The translations under genes were made by a program, and so were the position numbers. The notes under the pieces were generated by a model that saw nothing but the letters and a program-made list of their open reading frames with translations, had not been told where the DNA came from and made no database searches. A stretch of DNA of 64,000 nt, taken from Propionibacteriaceae bacterium. Lineage in GTDB: Bacteria > Actinomycetota > Actinomycetes > Propionibacteriales > Propionibacteriaceae. This document shows, piece after piece, positions 52,301 through 60,978 of this stretch (position 1 is the first letter of the stretch; the number at the start of each line of letters is the position of its first letter). The DNA is taken from NCBI GenBank assembly GCA_025965155.1, contig JAOPXN010000026.1:19718-83717 (forward strand). The letters are read 5' to 3'.

Positions 52301-53981
52301 CTTCCCCGATCAGGAAGACACCGAACAGACCGCGGTCCGGGATGGTGCCGCCCGACGTCACCGCCAGCCGCTGAGCACCCGGACGGGCGGACAGCACACC
52401 GGTGTCGCGCTGCCAGACGATCCGTGGACGTAGCTCGGCGAAGTCCTCGGAGGGGTAGCGCCCGCTGAGCATGTCGAGCACGGCCTCGTAGGCGCTGTAC
52501 GGCAGGTCGGAGTAGCTACTGGCGCGGCGCACCAGCGCGAACAGCTCGTCCACCTTGCAGTCATCGGCCGAGACGATGGCGACAATCTGCTGAGCAAGCA
52601 CGTCGAGCGGGTTTCGTAGCTCCGCGATCTCCTCGATCGCCCCGGCCCGCATCCGTTCCACCACGACGGCCGACTCGATCAGGTCGCCGCGATGGTTCGG
52701 GAAGAAAACCCCTCGAGACGTGGCCCCCACCTGGTGGCCGGCGCGGCCGACCCGCTGTAGTCCGCTCGCCACCGAGGGTGGGGCCTCGACCTGGACCACG
52801 ATGTCAACCGCACCCATGTCGATGCCGAGCTCCAGTGAGGAGGTGGCCACCACGCAGGGCAGCAGGCCCGACTTTAGGTCTGCCTCGATCTGGGCTCGCT
52901 GCTCTTTGCTGACCGACCCGTGGTGGGCGCGGGCGATGATTGGGACGGTGGAGCCGTCGTGGCCCGACGACGCGCCGGACTGCGCCATCACCTCCGCCGG
53001 CGGCGGGAGGTCGCGTCCGCTGTCTGCGTCGCCGAGGCGCTCGGCATGCAGCTCGTTCAGGTGTGCTGTGAGGCGCTCGGCAAGCCGTCGGGAGTTCGCG
53101 AACACGATGGTCGAACGGTGCGCCGTGATGAGGTCGAAAATGTGGTTCTCCACATGCGGCCAGATGGACGGCCGCTGGCGGGGCGCCTCGTCCTCAAGGG
53201 TCTGCTGGATCGGGGCGCTGCCGCCCAGGTTCGCCATGTCCTCGACCGGGACGACGATGTTGAGGTCCCAGGACTTGACCGACGGCGGCGCAACAATGTT
53301 GACCGGGTGCGGACCGCCGAGGAAGCGGGCCACCCGTTCGGGCGGCCGTACCGTTGCCGACAGCCCGATCCGCTGCACCGGGGCGTTGCCTCCCGACTCA
53401 GCCACCATCATGTCGAGACGTTCGAGCGAGACAGCCAAATGGGCGCCGCGCTTGGTGCCGGCGAGGGCGTGCACCTCGTCGACGATCACTGTGTCGACAT
53501 GACGGAGCACGTCGCGGGCCGCCGACGTCAACATCAAGAACAGCGACTCAGGGGTAGTGATCAAGATGTCCGGCGGGTTGGTCGAGATCCGCCGCCGGTC
53601 CGCGGCTGGTGTGTCGCCGGAACGGACGCCGACGGTGACCTGCGGCGCCGGCTCGCCCAGCCGAAGCGCTGTCTGGCCGATTCCGGCGAGCGGGGCGCGA
53701 AGGTTGCGCTCGACGTCGACGGCGAGCGCCTTCAACGGTGACACGTAGAGCACCCGGCACCGTTCCTTGGGGGGCGGTGTCGGCGTCCGGGTCAGGCCGT
53801 CCAGCGCCCACAGGAACGCGGCCAGGGTTTTGCCCGACCCGGTCGGCGCGATCACCAGGGCGTTCTGGCGGGCTGAGATCGACTGCCAGGCACCCACCTG
53901 GGCGGGAGTCGGGTCGGCAAACACCTCCCGGAACCAGGTGGCGGTCGCGGGAGCGAATGCATCGAGTGGATCCGCAGCCAT
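49368..53981 (-). CDS. lhr: Large ATP-dependent helicase Lhr
   Basis: A 1537-residue superfamily 2 DNA helicase. Motif I is VIAPTGSGKTLAAFLWALDG (about residues 41-60), Ib/II include TPESLFLMLT and TVIVDEVHALAG, motif III is IGLSATVRPPE, and motifs IV-VI include TIVFANSRRLAERL, SSLELGIDMGAVDIVVQV and GLQRVGRAGHQVG. The Lhr-core winged helix and signature domain follow to about 880, and the long Lhr-CTD (about 900-1537) is the region related to DNA glycosylase YcaQ/AlkZ-like folds. The family works in replication-linked repair. The track begins 127 codons upstream in noncoding sequence; ATG 53981 (MAADPLDAFAPATATWF) is right. Convergent with clgR. Confidence 0.93.
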   Translation of the reverse strand: MAADPLDAFAPATATWFREVFADPTPAQVGAWQSISARQNALVIAPTGSGKTLAAFLWALDGLTRTPTPPPKERCRVLYVSPLKALAVDVERNLRAPLAGIGQTALRLGEPAPQVTVGVRSGDTPAADRRRISTNPPDILITTPESLFLMLTSAARDVLRHVDTVIVDEVHALAGTKRGAHLAVSLERLDMMVAESGGNAPVQRIGLSATVRPPERVARFLGGPHPVNIVAPPSVKSWDLNIVVPVEDMANLGGSAPIQQTLEDEAPRQRPSIWPHVENHIFDLITAHRSTIVFANSRRLAERLTAHLNELHAERLGDADSGRDLPPPAEVMAQSGASSGHDGSTVPIIARAHHGSVSKEQRAQIEADLKSGLLPCVVATSSLELGIDMGAVDIVVQVEAPPSVASGLQRVGRAGHQVGATSRGVFFPNHRGDLIESAVVVERMRAGAIEEIAELRNPLDVLAQQIVAIVSADDCKVDELFALVRRASSYSDLPYSAYEAVLDMLSGRYPSEDFAELRPRIVWQRDTGVLSARPGAQRLAVTSGGTIPDRGLFGVFLIGEGNASGKHSPGRRVGELDEEMVYETRVGDVFTLGTTSWRVEQITHDQVLVSPAPGAPGRLPFWKGDSPSRPAELGRAFGQFVRQIGAMEPEAAKVRLEASGLDTWAADNLVSYLSEQQQSTGVLPTDNTVVFERFRDELGDWRVCVHSPLGSGIMTPWALAVEHTARERYGMEVQATATNDGMVLRIPDTESEPPTADLIICDPELLEAIVTEEVGSSALFASRFRECAARALLLPRRDPKARSPLWQQRMRSAQLLSVAAKYQEFPIVLETMRECLTDVFDLDSLLEVQRQIAARSIRLVEVETAEPSPFARSLLFGYVGAFVYEGDVPLAEKKAAALSLDANLLAELLGKDGLKQLLDPAVIAATEADLQSLSDDRRAGTVEQLFDLLRTAGPFSTAELRQRCSDGLDVAAALEDLVIARRVVRVRIAGAEMVAVTEDVPRLRDGLGIPVPPGVAASFAETADHPINDLVLRWARTHGPFLPSVVARRYGLGIAVVQAACEALTGPGTLISGSFRDFEDDTAGDRRQYCSAQVLALIKRRTLALLRKGVEPVEQVAYARFLAEWQGVGTGGRGVDALLTTIEQLAGYPMPASSVESIIFPARVADYSPAMLDELTSTGEVYWVGDGPLGESDGWVRFYPAEMEPCPARAEPGTARAAALLERFASGGAYFFEGLLRGLSADGDAVTARPDDVAALWDLVWSGLITGDTFAPVRALSAGGTLRKPRQPTSRVHRSRLGPRPVRPRGTARVGSPTTVGRWSLVDRLPMDAGVAAARSRLATDIFNQLDRYGVVTRGSVMTEDSEGGFGAAYRALSALEESGQCRRGYFIDGLGAAQFALTGAVDRLRAELQEPEQKSAQVLAACDPANPYGAALPWPGREGHRPARKAGALVVVVNGHLVFYVERGGRTLLTFSEDGEMLEPAAAALARSVRVGQLGKLTVERADGGHVFSSGAVSSALQSAGFQMTPQGLRLRPSAP

Positions 53982-54090
53982 ACTCCAATAGTGCCTGGTG
54001 GCTCCGACAGTTCCGTTGGCTGCGTAGTGCGGACCCTGTCGCCGCCGGCAGCAGCCGGAAGTGTCAGTGCTCTGGACTAACCTGATCCGA

Positions 54091-55113
54091 GTGTCCGTTC
54101 CCTCGACTGCGCTGGCGATGCCGCTGCGTCGCTGGCTGCCCGGGATGCTGGGCCTCGCCCTGATCTGGGGCTCCAGCTTCTTGTTCATCAAGGTCGGTGT
54201 GTCTGCGCTACACCCCTTCTGGGTCGCCTTTGGCCGAGTGGCAAGCGGGGCTGCGGCGCTGCTCGTGGTGATGGCTATCCAGCGGGCCAGGCTGCCCGGT
54301 ACGCCGGCAGCCTGGGCGCATAACGCTGTGGTCTCCGTCGTTGGAATCGCCGCTCCATTCACCCTGTTCGCCTACGGCGAGCAGCGGGTGTCCTCCACAC
54401 TCGCCGGGATCTGGAACTCGGTGACGCCCCTGGTGGTGCTGCCACTTGCGGTGTTCGCCTTTCGCACCGAGCGGATGACCACCCGGCGGACCGTTGGTCT
54501 GGCTCTCGGCCTGGTTGGTGCCCTGGTAATCCTCGGCGTCTGGCGTGGCATCGGCGGGTCGTCGTTGGCAGGCCAGTTGATGTGCCTAGCCGCCGCCTGC
54601 TGCTACGGCGTGTCGATCCCGTACACCAAGAGGTTCGTGGCGCCGCTGCCACATTCCGGCGTGGTGATGTCCGCCTGCCAGCTGATAATCGCCAGCGCGG
54701 TACTCGCGGTGGCGGCTCCGTTGGTCAGCGGTGCGGCCCCCGAAGTGAGTTCGCTGCCGTGGACCGTGGTGGGCGCCGTCGTGGTGCTCGGGGCCGTCGG
54801 TACCGGATTGGCGTTTGTCATCAACATGCGCAACATCCGGTTGGTCGGCGCCAGCACGGCGTCCATGGTCACCTACATCATCCCGGTGTTCGCCACGGTG
54901 GCCGGGGTGGTCGTGCTGCACGAGCACCTTCAGTGGTTCCAGCCGATTGGGGCGCTGGTCGTCCTAGTCGGTGTCGCTGTGTCCCAGAACGCCTTCCGGC
55001 GCCGAACGGTGGTGGTGGCCGACCCCGGATTGCCCGGTGGACCGGCGATCGAGCCGCAGGCACACACTGATCCGGCTGACGGCCGTACCTGCTCGACCTG
55101 TCGGCAGCGCTGA
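54091..55113 (+). CDS. EamA/DMT-superfamily transporter
   Basis: About 340 residues with ten membrane segments in two EamA repeats: LGLALIWGSSFLFIKVGVSA through LGLVGALVILGVW, and MCLAAACCYGVSIPYTKRFV through PIGALVVLVGVAVS. The first repeat ends with the typical LPLAVFAF pattern. Family members export amino acids, metabolites or drugs; nothing indicates the substrate. The tail of about 40 residues is hydrophilic with a C-S-T-C motif. GTG 54091 (VSVPSTALAMPLRRW) is preferred to the tracked GTG 54061; ATG 54118 is possible. Divergent from lhr. Confidence 0.82.
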   Translation: MSVPSTALAMPLRRWLPGMLGLALIWGSSFLFIKVGVSALHPFWVAFGRVASGAAALLVVMAIQRARLPGTPAAWAHNAVVSVVGIAAPFTLFAYGEQRVSSTLAGIWNSVTPLVVLPLAVFAFRTERMTTRRTVGLALGLVGALVILGVWRGIGGSSLAGQLMCLAAACCYGVSIPYTKRFVAPLPHSGVVMSACQLIIASAVLAVAAPLVSGAAPEVSSLPWTVVGAVVVLGAVGTGLAFVINMRNIRLVGASTASMVTYIIPVFATVAGVVVLHEHLQWFQPIGALVVLVGVAVSQNAFRRRTVVVADPGLPGGPAIEPQAHTDPADGRTCSTCRQR

Positions 55114-55153
55114 TCGGCAGCAACTGTCGGTGCGACCATCTACAGTTCACAGC

Positions 55154-56122
55154 GTGCTTGACCAGACCAGTTCGCAGATCCCGCAGCCGGCCGAAGCGGC
55201 GGAGGTGCTGATCCATGCCCGGGGTCTGTCGAAGACCCACGGAAGTGTGCAGGCCGTGCGGGGCATCGACCTGGACGTGCTGCGAGGCGAGTCGTTCGGG
55301 TTCTTGGGCCCCAACGGTGCCGGCAAGTCATCGACGATGAAGATGATCTCCTGCACGTCACCGCCGAGCGGCGGGACGTTGCGGATCCTCGGCCACGACC
55401 CGGTCGAGTACGGCTCTGCCATCCGAGCCCACCTGGGGGTCTGCCCCCAGGAGGACAGCCTCGACACCGAGATCACGGTGGAGGAGAATCTCACCGTCTA
55501 CGCCCGCTACTTCGGCATCGGCCGCAAGGCGGCGAAGGTCAAAGCGGACGAGCTGCTCGACTTCGTGCATTTGGGCGACAAGCGCAAGGTCAAGGTGGAA
55601 GCCCTGTCCGGTGGGATGAAGCGACGCCTCACCATCGCCCGCTCGCTGATCAACGATCCCGACATCCTGCTACTGGACGAACCCACTACTGGGTTGGACC
55701 CGCAGGCCCGGCACGTGCTGTGGGACCGCCTTTACCGGCTGCGTCAGCTTGGAGTGACCTTGGTGCTCACCACCCACTACATGGACGAGGCCGAACAGCT
55801 GTGCGACCGGCTGGTGGTGATGGACAACGGCGTCTTTGTCGCCGAGGGGTCCCCGCGACAGCTGATCGAGCGCCACGCCACCCGGGAGGTCGCTGAGCTG
55901 CGGTTCCCGCCCGGCGACCATCGCGCTGTGGCGGAGCGTCTCAGTGACCTTTGCGAACGGGTCGAGGTGCTGCCCGACCGGCTGCTGCTCTATGTCGACC
56001 GCGGAGAGGAGACGTTGCGGGCTGTCAGCGACCGCGGCGTCCATCCGGTCGGCTCCCTGGTCCGACGCGCCTCGCTGGAGGACGTCTTCCTCCACCTCAC
56101 CGGTCGGAGCCTGGTCGAATGA
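55154..56122 (+). CDS. ABC transporter ATP-binding protein (DrrA/NodI-like exporter)
   Basis: A 322-residue ATPase. Walker A is GFLGPNGAGKSSTMKMI (about residues 57-73), the Q-loop GVCPQEDSLDTEITVEENL, signature EALSGGMKRRLTIARSL, Walker B ILLLDEPTTGLDPQ and switch VLTTHYMDEAEQL. The tail follows the NodI/DrrA pattern. The start GTG 55154 (VLDQTSSQIPQ) lies 40 bases after the EamA gene; the tracked frame starts inside that gene. Two permeases follow, a NodI-NodJ-like arrangement for lipid-linked or hydrophobic cargo, by analogy only. Confidence 0.88.
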   Translation: MLDQTSSQIPQPAEAAEVLIHARGLSKTHGSVQAVRGIDLDVLRGESFGFLGPNGAGKSSTMKMISCTSPPSGGTLRILGHDPVEYGSAIRAHLGVCPQEDSLDTEITVEENLTVYARYFGIGRKAAKVKADELLDFVHLGDKRKVKVEALSGGMKRRLTIARSLINDPDILLLDEPTTGLDPQARHVLWDRLYRLRQLGVTLVLTTHYMDEAEQLCDRLVVMDNGVFVAEGSPRQLIERHATREVAELRFPPGDHRAVAERLSDLCERVEVLPDRLLLYVDRGEETLRAVSDRGVHPVGSLVRRASLEDVFLHLTGRSLVE

Positions 56123-56138
56123 GCGCGGGTCCCAGGCG

Positions 56139-56969
56139 ATGACGGTGAGTACGACGCGCGTCGCCCGAGCTGGTGTGGTGGCGGCCAGACCTACGCTCTG
56201 GCGCAACCTGGCGCGGCAGGTTCCGGCCTACGTGGTGGTCTTCCGTCGGGTCCTTCGAGGCACCGCATTCAGTGGCTTCCTGGCACCGGTGCTCTTCCTG
56301 CTGGGAATGGGTGTCGGCCTTGGCAGCTTCATCGACCAGAACTCCGCCGGAGTCGGTGGAGCCCCCAGCTATCTTGCGTTCATCGCCCCCGGCCTGCTTG
56401 CACTGCACGCCATGCAGGTGGCGGCGGGTGAGTCGTCGTACCCGATCGTGGCCGGCTTGAAATGGACGAAGTTCTACCACGCGATGGCCGCCACTCCACT
56501 GCGGGTCGTGGACATTGTGCTGGGCGCCCTCGGTTTCATCCTGGTCCGGCTGTTCCTTGTCGCTGCCGTGTTCTCCGCCGTCCTGGTGGCGTTCGGCGCG
56601 GTGACCTCCTGGACCTGGGTCTTTGCCATCGTGGCCGCCGTGCTGGTGGGGGCGGCGCATGCGGCTCCGACCATGGCGGTGGCCGGCCGGGCGAACAGCG
56701 AGTCCTGGCTACCGATGTACTTCCGGCTGCTGATCTTGCCGATGGGCCTCTTCTCAGGGGCGTTCTTCCCGCTGAGCCAGCTTCCCGCTGCGCTCCAAGT
56801 GGTGGCCTGGTTCACTCCGCTGTGGCACGGCGTCGAGCTGGTGCGGGGCCTCTCGCTAGGTACCTTGTCGCCGGGAATGACCGTGCTGCACGTGGGCTAC
56901 CTGCTGCTGTGGACAGTAGCCGGTACTGCTGTGGCGCTTCGGACCTTCGGTCGGAGGCTGGTGAGCTGA
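56139..56969 (+). CDS. ABC-2 type permease, first (NodJ/DrrB-like)
   Basis: A 276-residue membrane protein with six segments. GFLAPVLFLLGMGVGLGSFI, YLAFIAPGLLALHAMQVAAG and ESWLPMYFRLLILPMGLFSG resemble the ABC-2 signature, with the closing FFPLSQLPAALQVVAWFTPL. The tracked ORF starts within the ATPase gene; ATG 56139 (MTVSTTRVARAG) 16 bases after the ATPase stop is preferred. The stop overlaps the next permease start by one base. Confidence 0.85.
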   Translation: MTVSTTRVARAGVVAARPTLWRNLARQVPAYVVVFRRVLRGTAFSGFLAPVLFLLGMGVGLGSFIDQNSAGVGGAPSYLAFIAPGLLALHAMQVAAGESSYPIVAGLKWTKFYHAMAATPLRVVDIVLGALGFILVRLFLVAAVFSAVLVAFGAVTSWTWVFAIVAAVLVGAAHAAPTMAVAGRANSESWLPMYFRLLILPMGLFSGAFFPLSQLPAALQVVAWFTPLWHGVELVRGLSLGTLSPGMTVLHVGYLLLWTVAGTAVALRTFGRRLVS

Positions 56970-57790
56970 TGTCCGTCAAGGCCGAGACCGGCGCGTCGGC
57001 GCAGCCAGACCTGGGCGTCCCCTCGCTGCGGATGGCTCACTGGCGGTTGGTGTACCGGCACGTGGTGGCCAACCGGCGCGGGTGGATCGTCTTCGCGACA
57101 GGCTTCCTCGAGCCGATCTTCTACCTGCTCTCCATCGGGGTCGGCGTCGCGGTGCTCGTCGGGGCGCTGCCCTTGCCGAACGGGGACCTGGTCTCCTACC
57201 AGGAGTTCGTCGCTCCGGCCATGCTGGCGGCGGCAGCGATGAACGGTGCACTGATGGAGGTCACCTTCAACTGCGTCTTCCGGATGCGGTACTCCAAGCT
57301 GTACGACTCGATCCTCGCCACACCGATGCGGCCCTGGGATGTGGCGCGGGGCGAGGTCACCTGGGCGCTGCTCCGCGGCGGTCTCTACTCGGCCGCCTTC
57401 ATCATCGTTATGGTGGTCCTCGGCCTAGGCCGGACCGGATGGACCTGGCTGGCTCTTCCAGCGGCGCTGCTGATCGGGTACTGCTTCGCCGGCATCGGGC
57501 TGTTCGTCGGCACCTTGATGCGCGGGTGGCAGGACTTCGACCTGGTCCAGATCGTCATCCTGCCGCTGTTCTTGTTCTCCGGCACGTTCTATCCGTTGTC
57601 GGCCTACCCGGACTGGCTGGCCGCCGTGGTGACCTGGACCCCGCTCGCCCAAGGTGTCCACCTGACGCGGGCCCTGACAACGGGGTCGCCGGACCTATCT
57701 ACCCTGGTGAACGTGGTTTATCTCCTGCTCTTGGGCTCGGTCGGGATGTTCCTGGCCAGCCGCCGCGTCACCAAGGTCCTGCAACCGTGA
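56969..57790 (+). CDS. ABC-2 type permease, second (NodJ/DrrB-like)
   Basis: A 273-residue paralogue of the preceding permease, with aligned segments FLEPIFYLLSIGVGVAVLVG, YQEFVAPAMLAAAAMNGALM, and DFDLVQIVILPLFLFSGTFY then PLSAYPDWLAAVVTWTPLAQ. The two permeases probably pair as a heterodimer with the single ATPase. ATG 56969 overlaps the previous TGA; the tracked longer ORF is out of place. Its own stop overlaps the DUF3046 start. Confidence 0.86.
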   Translation: MSVKAETGASAQPDLGVPSLRMAHWRLVYRHVVANRRGWIVFATGFLEPIFYLLSIGVGVAVLVGALPLPNGDLVSYQEFVAPAMLAAAAMNGALMEVTFNCVFRMRYSKLYDSILATPMRPWDVARGEVTWALLRGGLYSAAFIIVMVVLGLGRTGWTWLALPAALLIGYCFAGIGLFVGTLMRGWQDFDLVQIVILPLFLFSGTFYPLSAYPDWLAAVVTWTPLAQGVHLTRALTTGSPDLSTLVNVVYLLLLGSVGMFLASRRVTKVLQP

Positions 57791-57981
57791 AAGAGACCGA
57801 GCTGTGGCTTCGGCTGCAGCAACACCTCGGGGACGTCTACTGCCGGGTCTGGGCCGCCGAGTTCAGCCTCGCGGAGCTGAAGGACCGGACAGTCATGCAG
57901 GCTCTCGCCGACGGCGTGCCGTGCAAGAACATCTGGCGGGCGGTCTGGGCGGCCTTGGAGCTTCCCAGTCGCGAGCGGTGA
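57787..57981 (+). CDS. DUF3046-family small protein
   Basis: A 64-residue protein, missing as such in the track because it starts inside another listed ORF. GTG 57787 overlaps the permease TGA (GTGA). The sequence (ELWLRLQQHLGDVYCRVWAA then LAELKDRTVMQALADGVPCK and NIWRAVWAALELP) matches the DUF3046 pattern: short, helical, with the conserved L-x-D-[RK]-T and [VI]-W-R-A-V. In many actinobacteria it lies just upstream of recA, as here. Function unknown. Confidence 0.85.
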   Translation: MKETELWLRLQQHLGDVYCRVWAAEFSLAELKDRTVMQALADGVPCKNIWRAVWAALELPSRER

Positions 57982-58039
57982 GACCGCGGCATCGATCCGC
58001 TCTGTCCCCGGCTGAGGGCTCCGGTGTGCGCCAGGTGGG

Positions 58040-58621
58040 TCAGCGCGGCCAGACCGGGTCGCGGCCGGACATGGCGAGAGCCTTGGTGAACTTCGAGCTC
58101 TGCGGGCTGACGGGGACCTCGTCCCCGTACGCGCCCATGGATCGACCGAGTGCGGCCGTCTCCGTCACGCCACGCAGCAGTTCGGTCGCGGTCGAGTCGT
58201 CGACCTCCAGCGTCTGACCGGTGGCCCGTGCGAAGTCCCAGCCGTGCAGGGCGAGCTCGGCTAGCGCCATCTCGCCGATGGTGACGGCCGGCATCGGCTG
58301 CGGCCCTCCCATCGACACCTTGCCCTGCCAGGCCTCCGGGCGAGCCCAGGCGTCAGCCAGCGCTCGAATGCTGCCCTCGAGGGTCAGCTGCCAGTTCCCG
58401 TCGGTGTGGTCGAGCCTCGACCCGTACGGATCGGCCGAGTCCAGCGCTTCCCTACGCCCGATGGCTCCGAGTGCACTGGTGGTACCGATGAAGTGGTTGA
58501 CCAGTGTCCGCAGGTCGAACTCGTCGCAGGGTGTGGGGGCATCCAGATCGCAGGCAGACGCGGCCCGCACCGCGTCAATGACGCGGTCGGCGGTGGGCGG
58601 GAACAGGGAAGGGACTGTCAT
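58040..58621 (-). CDS. TIGR03086-family / mycothiol-dependent maleylpyruvate isomerase-like metal-binding protein
   Basis: A 193-residue DinB-like four-helix protein. CDLDAPTPCDEFDLRTLVNH and FIGTTSALGAIGRR give the first helices with a metal-binding His; MALAELALHGWDFARATGQT carries the second His-x3-Asp site typical of TIGR03086; the end is GRDPVWPR, close to the family's R-D-P-x-W pattern. The family uses metal and possibly mycothiol; individual functions are mostly unknown. ATG 58621 (MTVPSLFPPTADRVI) is preferred over the tracked start at 58711. Its promoter region faces the recA promoter. Confidence 0.8.
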   Translation of the reverse strand: MTVPSLFPPTADRVIDAVRAASACDLDAPTPCDEFDLRTLVNHFIGTTSALGAIGRREALDSADPYGSRLDHTDGNWQLTLEGSIRALADAWARPEAWQGKVSMGGPQPMPAVTIGEMALAELALHGWDFARATGQTLEVDDSTATELLRGVTETAALGRSMGAYGDEVPVSPQSSKFTKALAMSGRDPVWPR

Positions 58622-58728
58622 GGCACCAGCCTGCAGCACTGCGTCGGCGCTGTCGTGGAGTAGTTCGACGAAGTCGTTACGACGGCCCAGAAGCGGATCG
58701 GCGCGCCGCACGGCGTGTCGGTGTTACT

Positions 58729-58744
58729 TCGAACAGGTGTTCGG
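58729..58744. promoter_or_regulatory. LexA (SOS) box upstream of recA
   Basis: TCGAACAGGTGTTCGG differs in one end base from the actinobacterial consensus TCGAAC-N4-GTTCGA. It lies about 140 bases before the recA start and about 110 before the divergent TIGR03086 gene. Confidence 0.85.
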
Positions 58745-58884
58745 TAAGTTATGCACCTGGGTCGAAGGGCTGAGTACCACTGTCCACAGTCGCCAAGGCT
58801 GGACGGTTTCTGTCAGTGGCTCTTCCTAGAGTCAATGACACAAAGTCAAAAGAAAGCTCGTCTGGGCTAGGGAAGGATTCAACG

Positions 58885-59931
58885 ATGGCTGTCGCGGACC
58901 GGAGCAAGGCGCTGGACACAGCGCTCGCGCAAATTGAGAAACAGCATGGCAAGGGCTCGGTGATGCGCCTGGGAGACGAGATCCGTGCGCCGATCGAGGT
59001 CATCCCGACCGGGTCGATCGCGTTGGACATTGCTTTGGGCATCGGCGGACTGCCTCGCGGCCGTGTCGTCGAGATCTATGGTCCCGAATCCAGCGGTAAG
59101 ACCACGGTCGCGCTGCACGCCATCGCGAACGCGCAGGCCGCCGGCGGCATCTGCGCCTTCATCGACGCTGAGCACGCTCTGGACCCTGATTACGCCGAAC
59201 GTCTGGGAGTTGACACCGACGCCCTGTTGGTGAGCCAGCCGGACAACGGAGAGCAGGCCCTCGAGATCGCTGACATGCTGGTCCGCTCAGGGGCGCTGGA
59301 CCTCATCGTGATCGACTCGGTCGCCGCACTGACCCCACGAGCCGAGATCGAGGGTGAGATGGGGGACAGCCACGTCGGTCTGCAGGCGCGGTTGATGAGC
59401 CAGGCGCTGCGCAAGATGACGGGTGCGCTGAGCGGTGCGAACACCACCTGCATCTTCATCAACCAGCTGCGCGAAAAGATCGGTGTCATGTTCGGGTCTC
59501 CCGAGACCACCACTGGAGGTAAGGCGCTCAAGTTCTACTCATCCGTGCGGCTGGATGTCCGGCGGATCGAGACCTTGAAGGACGGCCAGGAGATGGTTGG
59601 TAACCGCACCCGGGTCAAGGTTGTTAAGAACAAGGTCGCGCCGCCGTTCAAGCAGGCGGAGTTCGACATCCTCTATGGCCACGGCATCAGCCGTGAGGGC
59701 AGCCTGATCGACATGGGCGTGGAGGCGGGAATCATCCGCAAGGCCGGCGCGTGGTTCACCTACGACACCGACCAGTTGGGTCAGGGCAAGGAGAACGCTC
59801 GAAACTACCTGATCAACAACCCCGACCTCGCCAACGAGCTGGAGAAGAAGATCAAAGAGAAGATGGGCATCGGTCCGCAGATCGACACCCCCGCGGGGAT
59901 CGATCCGGTGACCGGCGAGGTTGCCTTCTAG
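58885..59931 (+). CDS. recA: Recombinase RecA
   Basis: A 348-residue recombinase. It starts [20 protein letters not shown] with [10 protein letters not shown]; Walker A is [20 protein letters not shown] (about residues 67-74), with [37 protein letters not shown] (Walker B), loop L2 around [20 protein letters not shown], and KGEN-like [10 protein letters not shown] near the end. There is no intein. AGGGAAGG precedes ATG 58885; the tracked start at 58816 is upstream noncoding. Expected SOS induction through the LexA box. Confidence 0.98.
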   Translation: MAVADRSKALDTALAQIEKQHGKGSVMRLGDEIRAPIEVIPTGSIALDIALGIGGLPRGRVVEIYGPESSGKTTVALHAIANAQAAGGICAFIDAEHALDPDYAERLGVDTDALLVSQPDNGEQALEIADMLVRSGALDLIVIDSVAALTPRAEIEGEMGDSHVGLQARLMSQALRKMTGALSGANTTCIFINQLREKIGVMFGSPETTTGGKALKFYSSVRLDVRRIETLKDGQEMVGNRTRVKVVKNKVAPPFKQAEFDILYGHGISREGSLIDMGVEAGIIRKAGAWFTYDTDQLGQGKENARNYLINNPDLANELEKKIKEKMGIGPQIDTPAGIDPVTGEVAF

Positions 59932-59958
59932 GCCTCGCCCAGTTATAGCTAACGCACA

Positions 59959-60687
59959 GTGCGACGCGATCCGATGAAGGACACCGACGCCGGCGGCAGT
60001 GACGCCGTCGAGCAGGCCAGGACCTGGCTGGCTCGACAGGGCGTCCACCCGGCGGCGTCGCCCGTTCGGCCCCCTCGCTGGACGGAGATCCACGACCAGC
60101 ACAGCGTCTCCGACAGCAGTCTCGAGGGGGACTCGGAGCCTCCTCCACGACGGAAGCGGCCGTCTCGTCTGGAGAGCGTGCCCACGGCTGGGGACGACGA
60201 TCCAGATACCGATCCCGACGCTGAGGAGGTTGCACGGTCGATCGTGCTGCGGAAGCTGTCAGCCCAGGCCCGGACGCGCCAGGAGCTGAGCAAGGCGATG
60301 AAGGCGAAGAATGTTCCCGACGACGTGGGAAGTGCGGTGCTGGACCGGATGGAAGAGGTCGGCCTGGTCGATGACGCAGAGTTCGCACGAGAGTGGGTCA
60401 GTTCGCGGCAGTCGCGCCGGTACCTGTCCAAGACCGCACTACGGCGCGAGCTGAACAGCAAGGGAGTGGCGAAAGACCAGATCGACTCGGCCCTGGAGAC
60501 CGTTGACGGCGAGGACGAGTACGCCGCAGCCCTGGCGTTGGCCCAGAAGAAGCTGCGATCCATGGCTGGACTTCAACACGAGGTTCAGTACCGTCGGCTG
60601 GCGGGAGCCCTGGCGCGCCGCGGTTTCGGCTCCGGGACCTCCAGCAAGGTGCTGGCGGAGGTTCTGCACGGCCAGCAGGGCAACTGA
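59959..60687 (+). CDS. recX: Regulatory protein RecX
   Basis: A 242-residue RecA modulator. The N-terminal about 85 residues are acidic and low complexity. The three-helix RecX repeats start at ARSIVLRKLSAQARTRQELS, then KNVPDDVGSAVLDRMEEVGL with DDAEFAREWVSSRQSRRYLS, and finally QYRRLAGALARRGFGSGTSS. The long acidic N-terminus is common in actinobacterial RecX. GTG 59959 or ATG 59974 (MKDTDAGGSD) may be the start. It is 27 bases after recA and probably cotranscribed. Confidence 0.92.
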   Translation: MRRDPMKDTDAGGSDAVEQARTWLARQGVHPAASPVRPPRWTEIHDQHSVSDSSLEGDSEPPPRRKRPSRLESVPTAGDDDPDTDPDAEEVARSIVLRKLSAQARTRQELSKAMKAKNVPDDVGSAVLDRMEEVGLVDDAEFAREWVSSRQSRRYLSKTALRRELNSKGVAKDQIDSALETVDGEDEYAAALALAQKKLRSMAGLQHEVQYRRLAGALARRGFGSGTSSKVLAEVLHGQQGN

Positions 60688-60978
60688 GATGGGCGCTGCG
60701 AGGGGGCTGCCGCTACGGTGCTTGACCCTGACCAGCGCCGGACATACTCTGCAGGGAACGAGGGTTTTCAGCACGATTGATCGATATGAATTGAAACCGC
60801 GGGTCTATGCTCGCGGATTGATGAAACTACGTACCCGTTCAGTTGATGAAGAAAGAGGCGTACTTGTCGTAGCCACCGCGGCTCGCTGACCGGCGGGCCG
60901 TGCGTCGCACCGACGCATCCCGGTCTTTGCTGCTCACCCTCCTGAGCACACGCGTGAGCGTGTAGATGGGAGAGCGAC
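60688..60978. other. Intergenic region before the RNase Y gene
   Basis: About 290 bases. A relatively AT-rich stretch (60755-60865) probably holds the promoter. CCGCG...CGCGG near 60799 is a small hairpin. A frame through 60769-60889 (STIDRYELKPRVYARGLMKL) looks protein-like for a short distance but has no start with a ribosome site. Confidence 0.35.

Noticed and set aside
60503-60889. ORF reaching into the recX-rny gap
   Set aside because: Its first part is a recX shadow and the tail lacks a start with a ribosome site.
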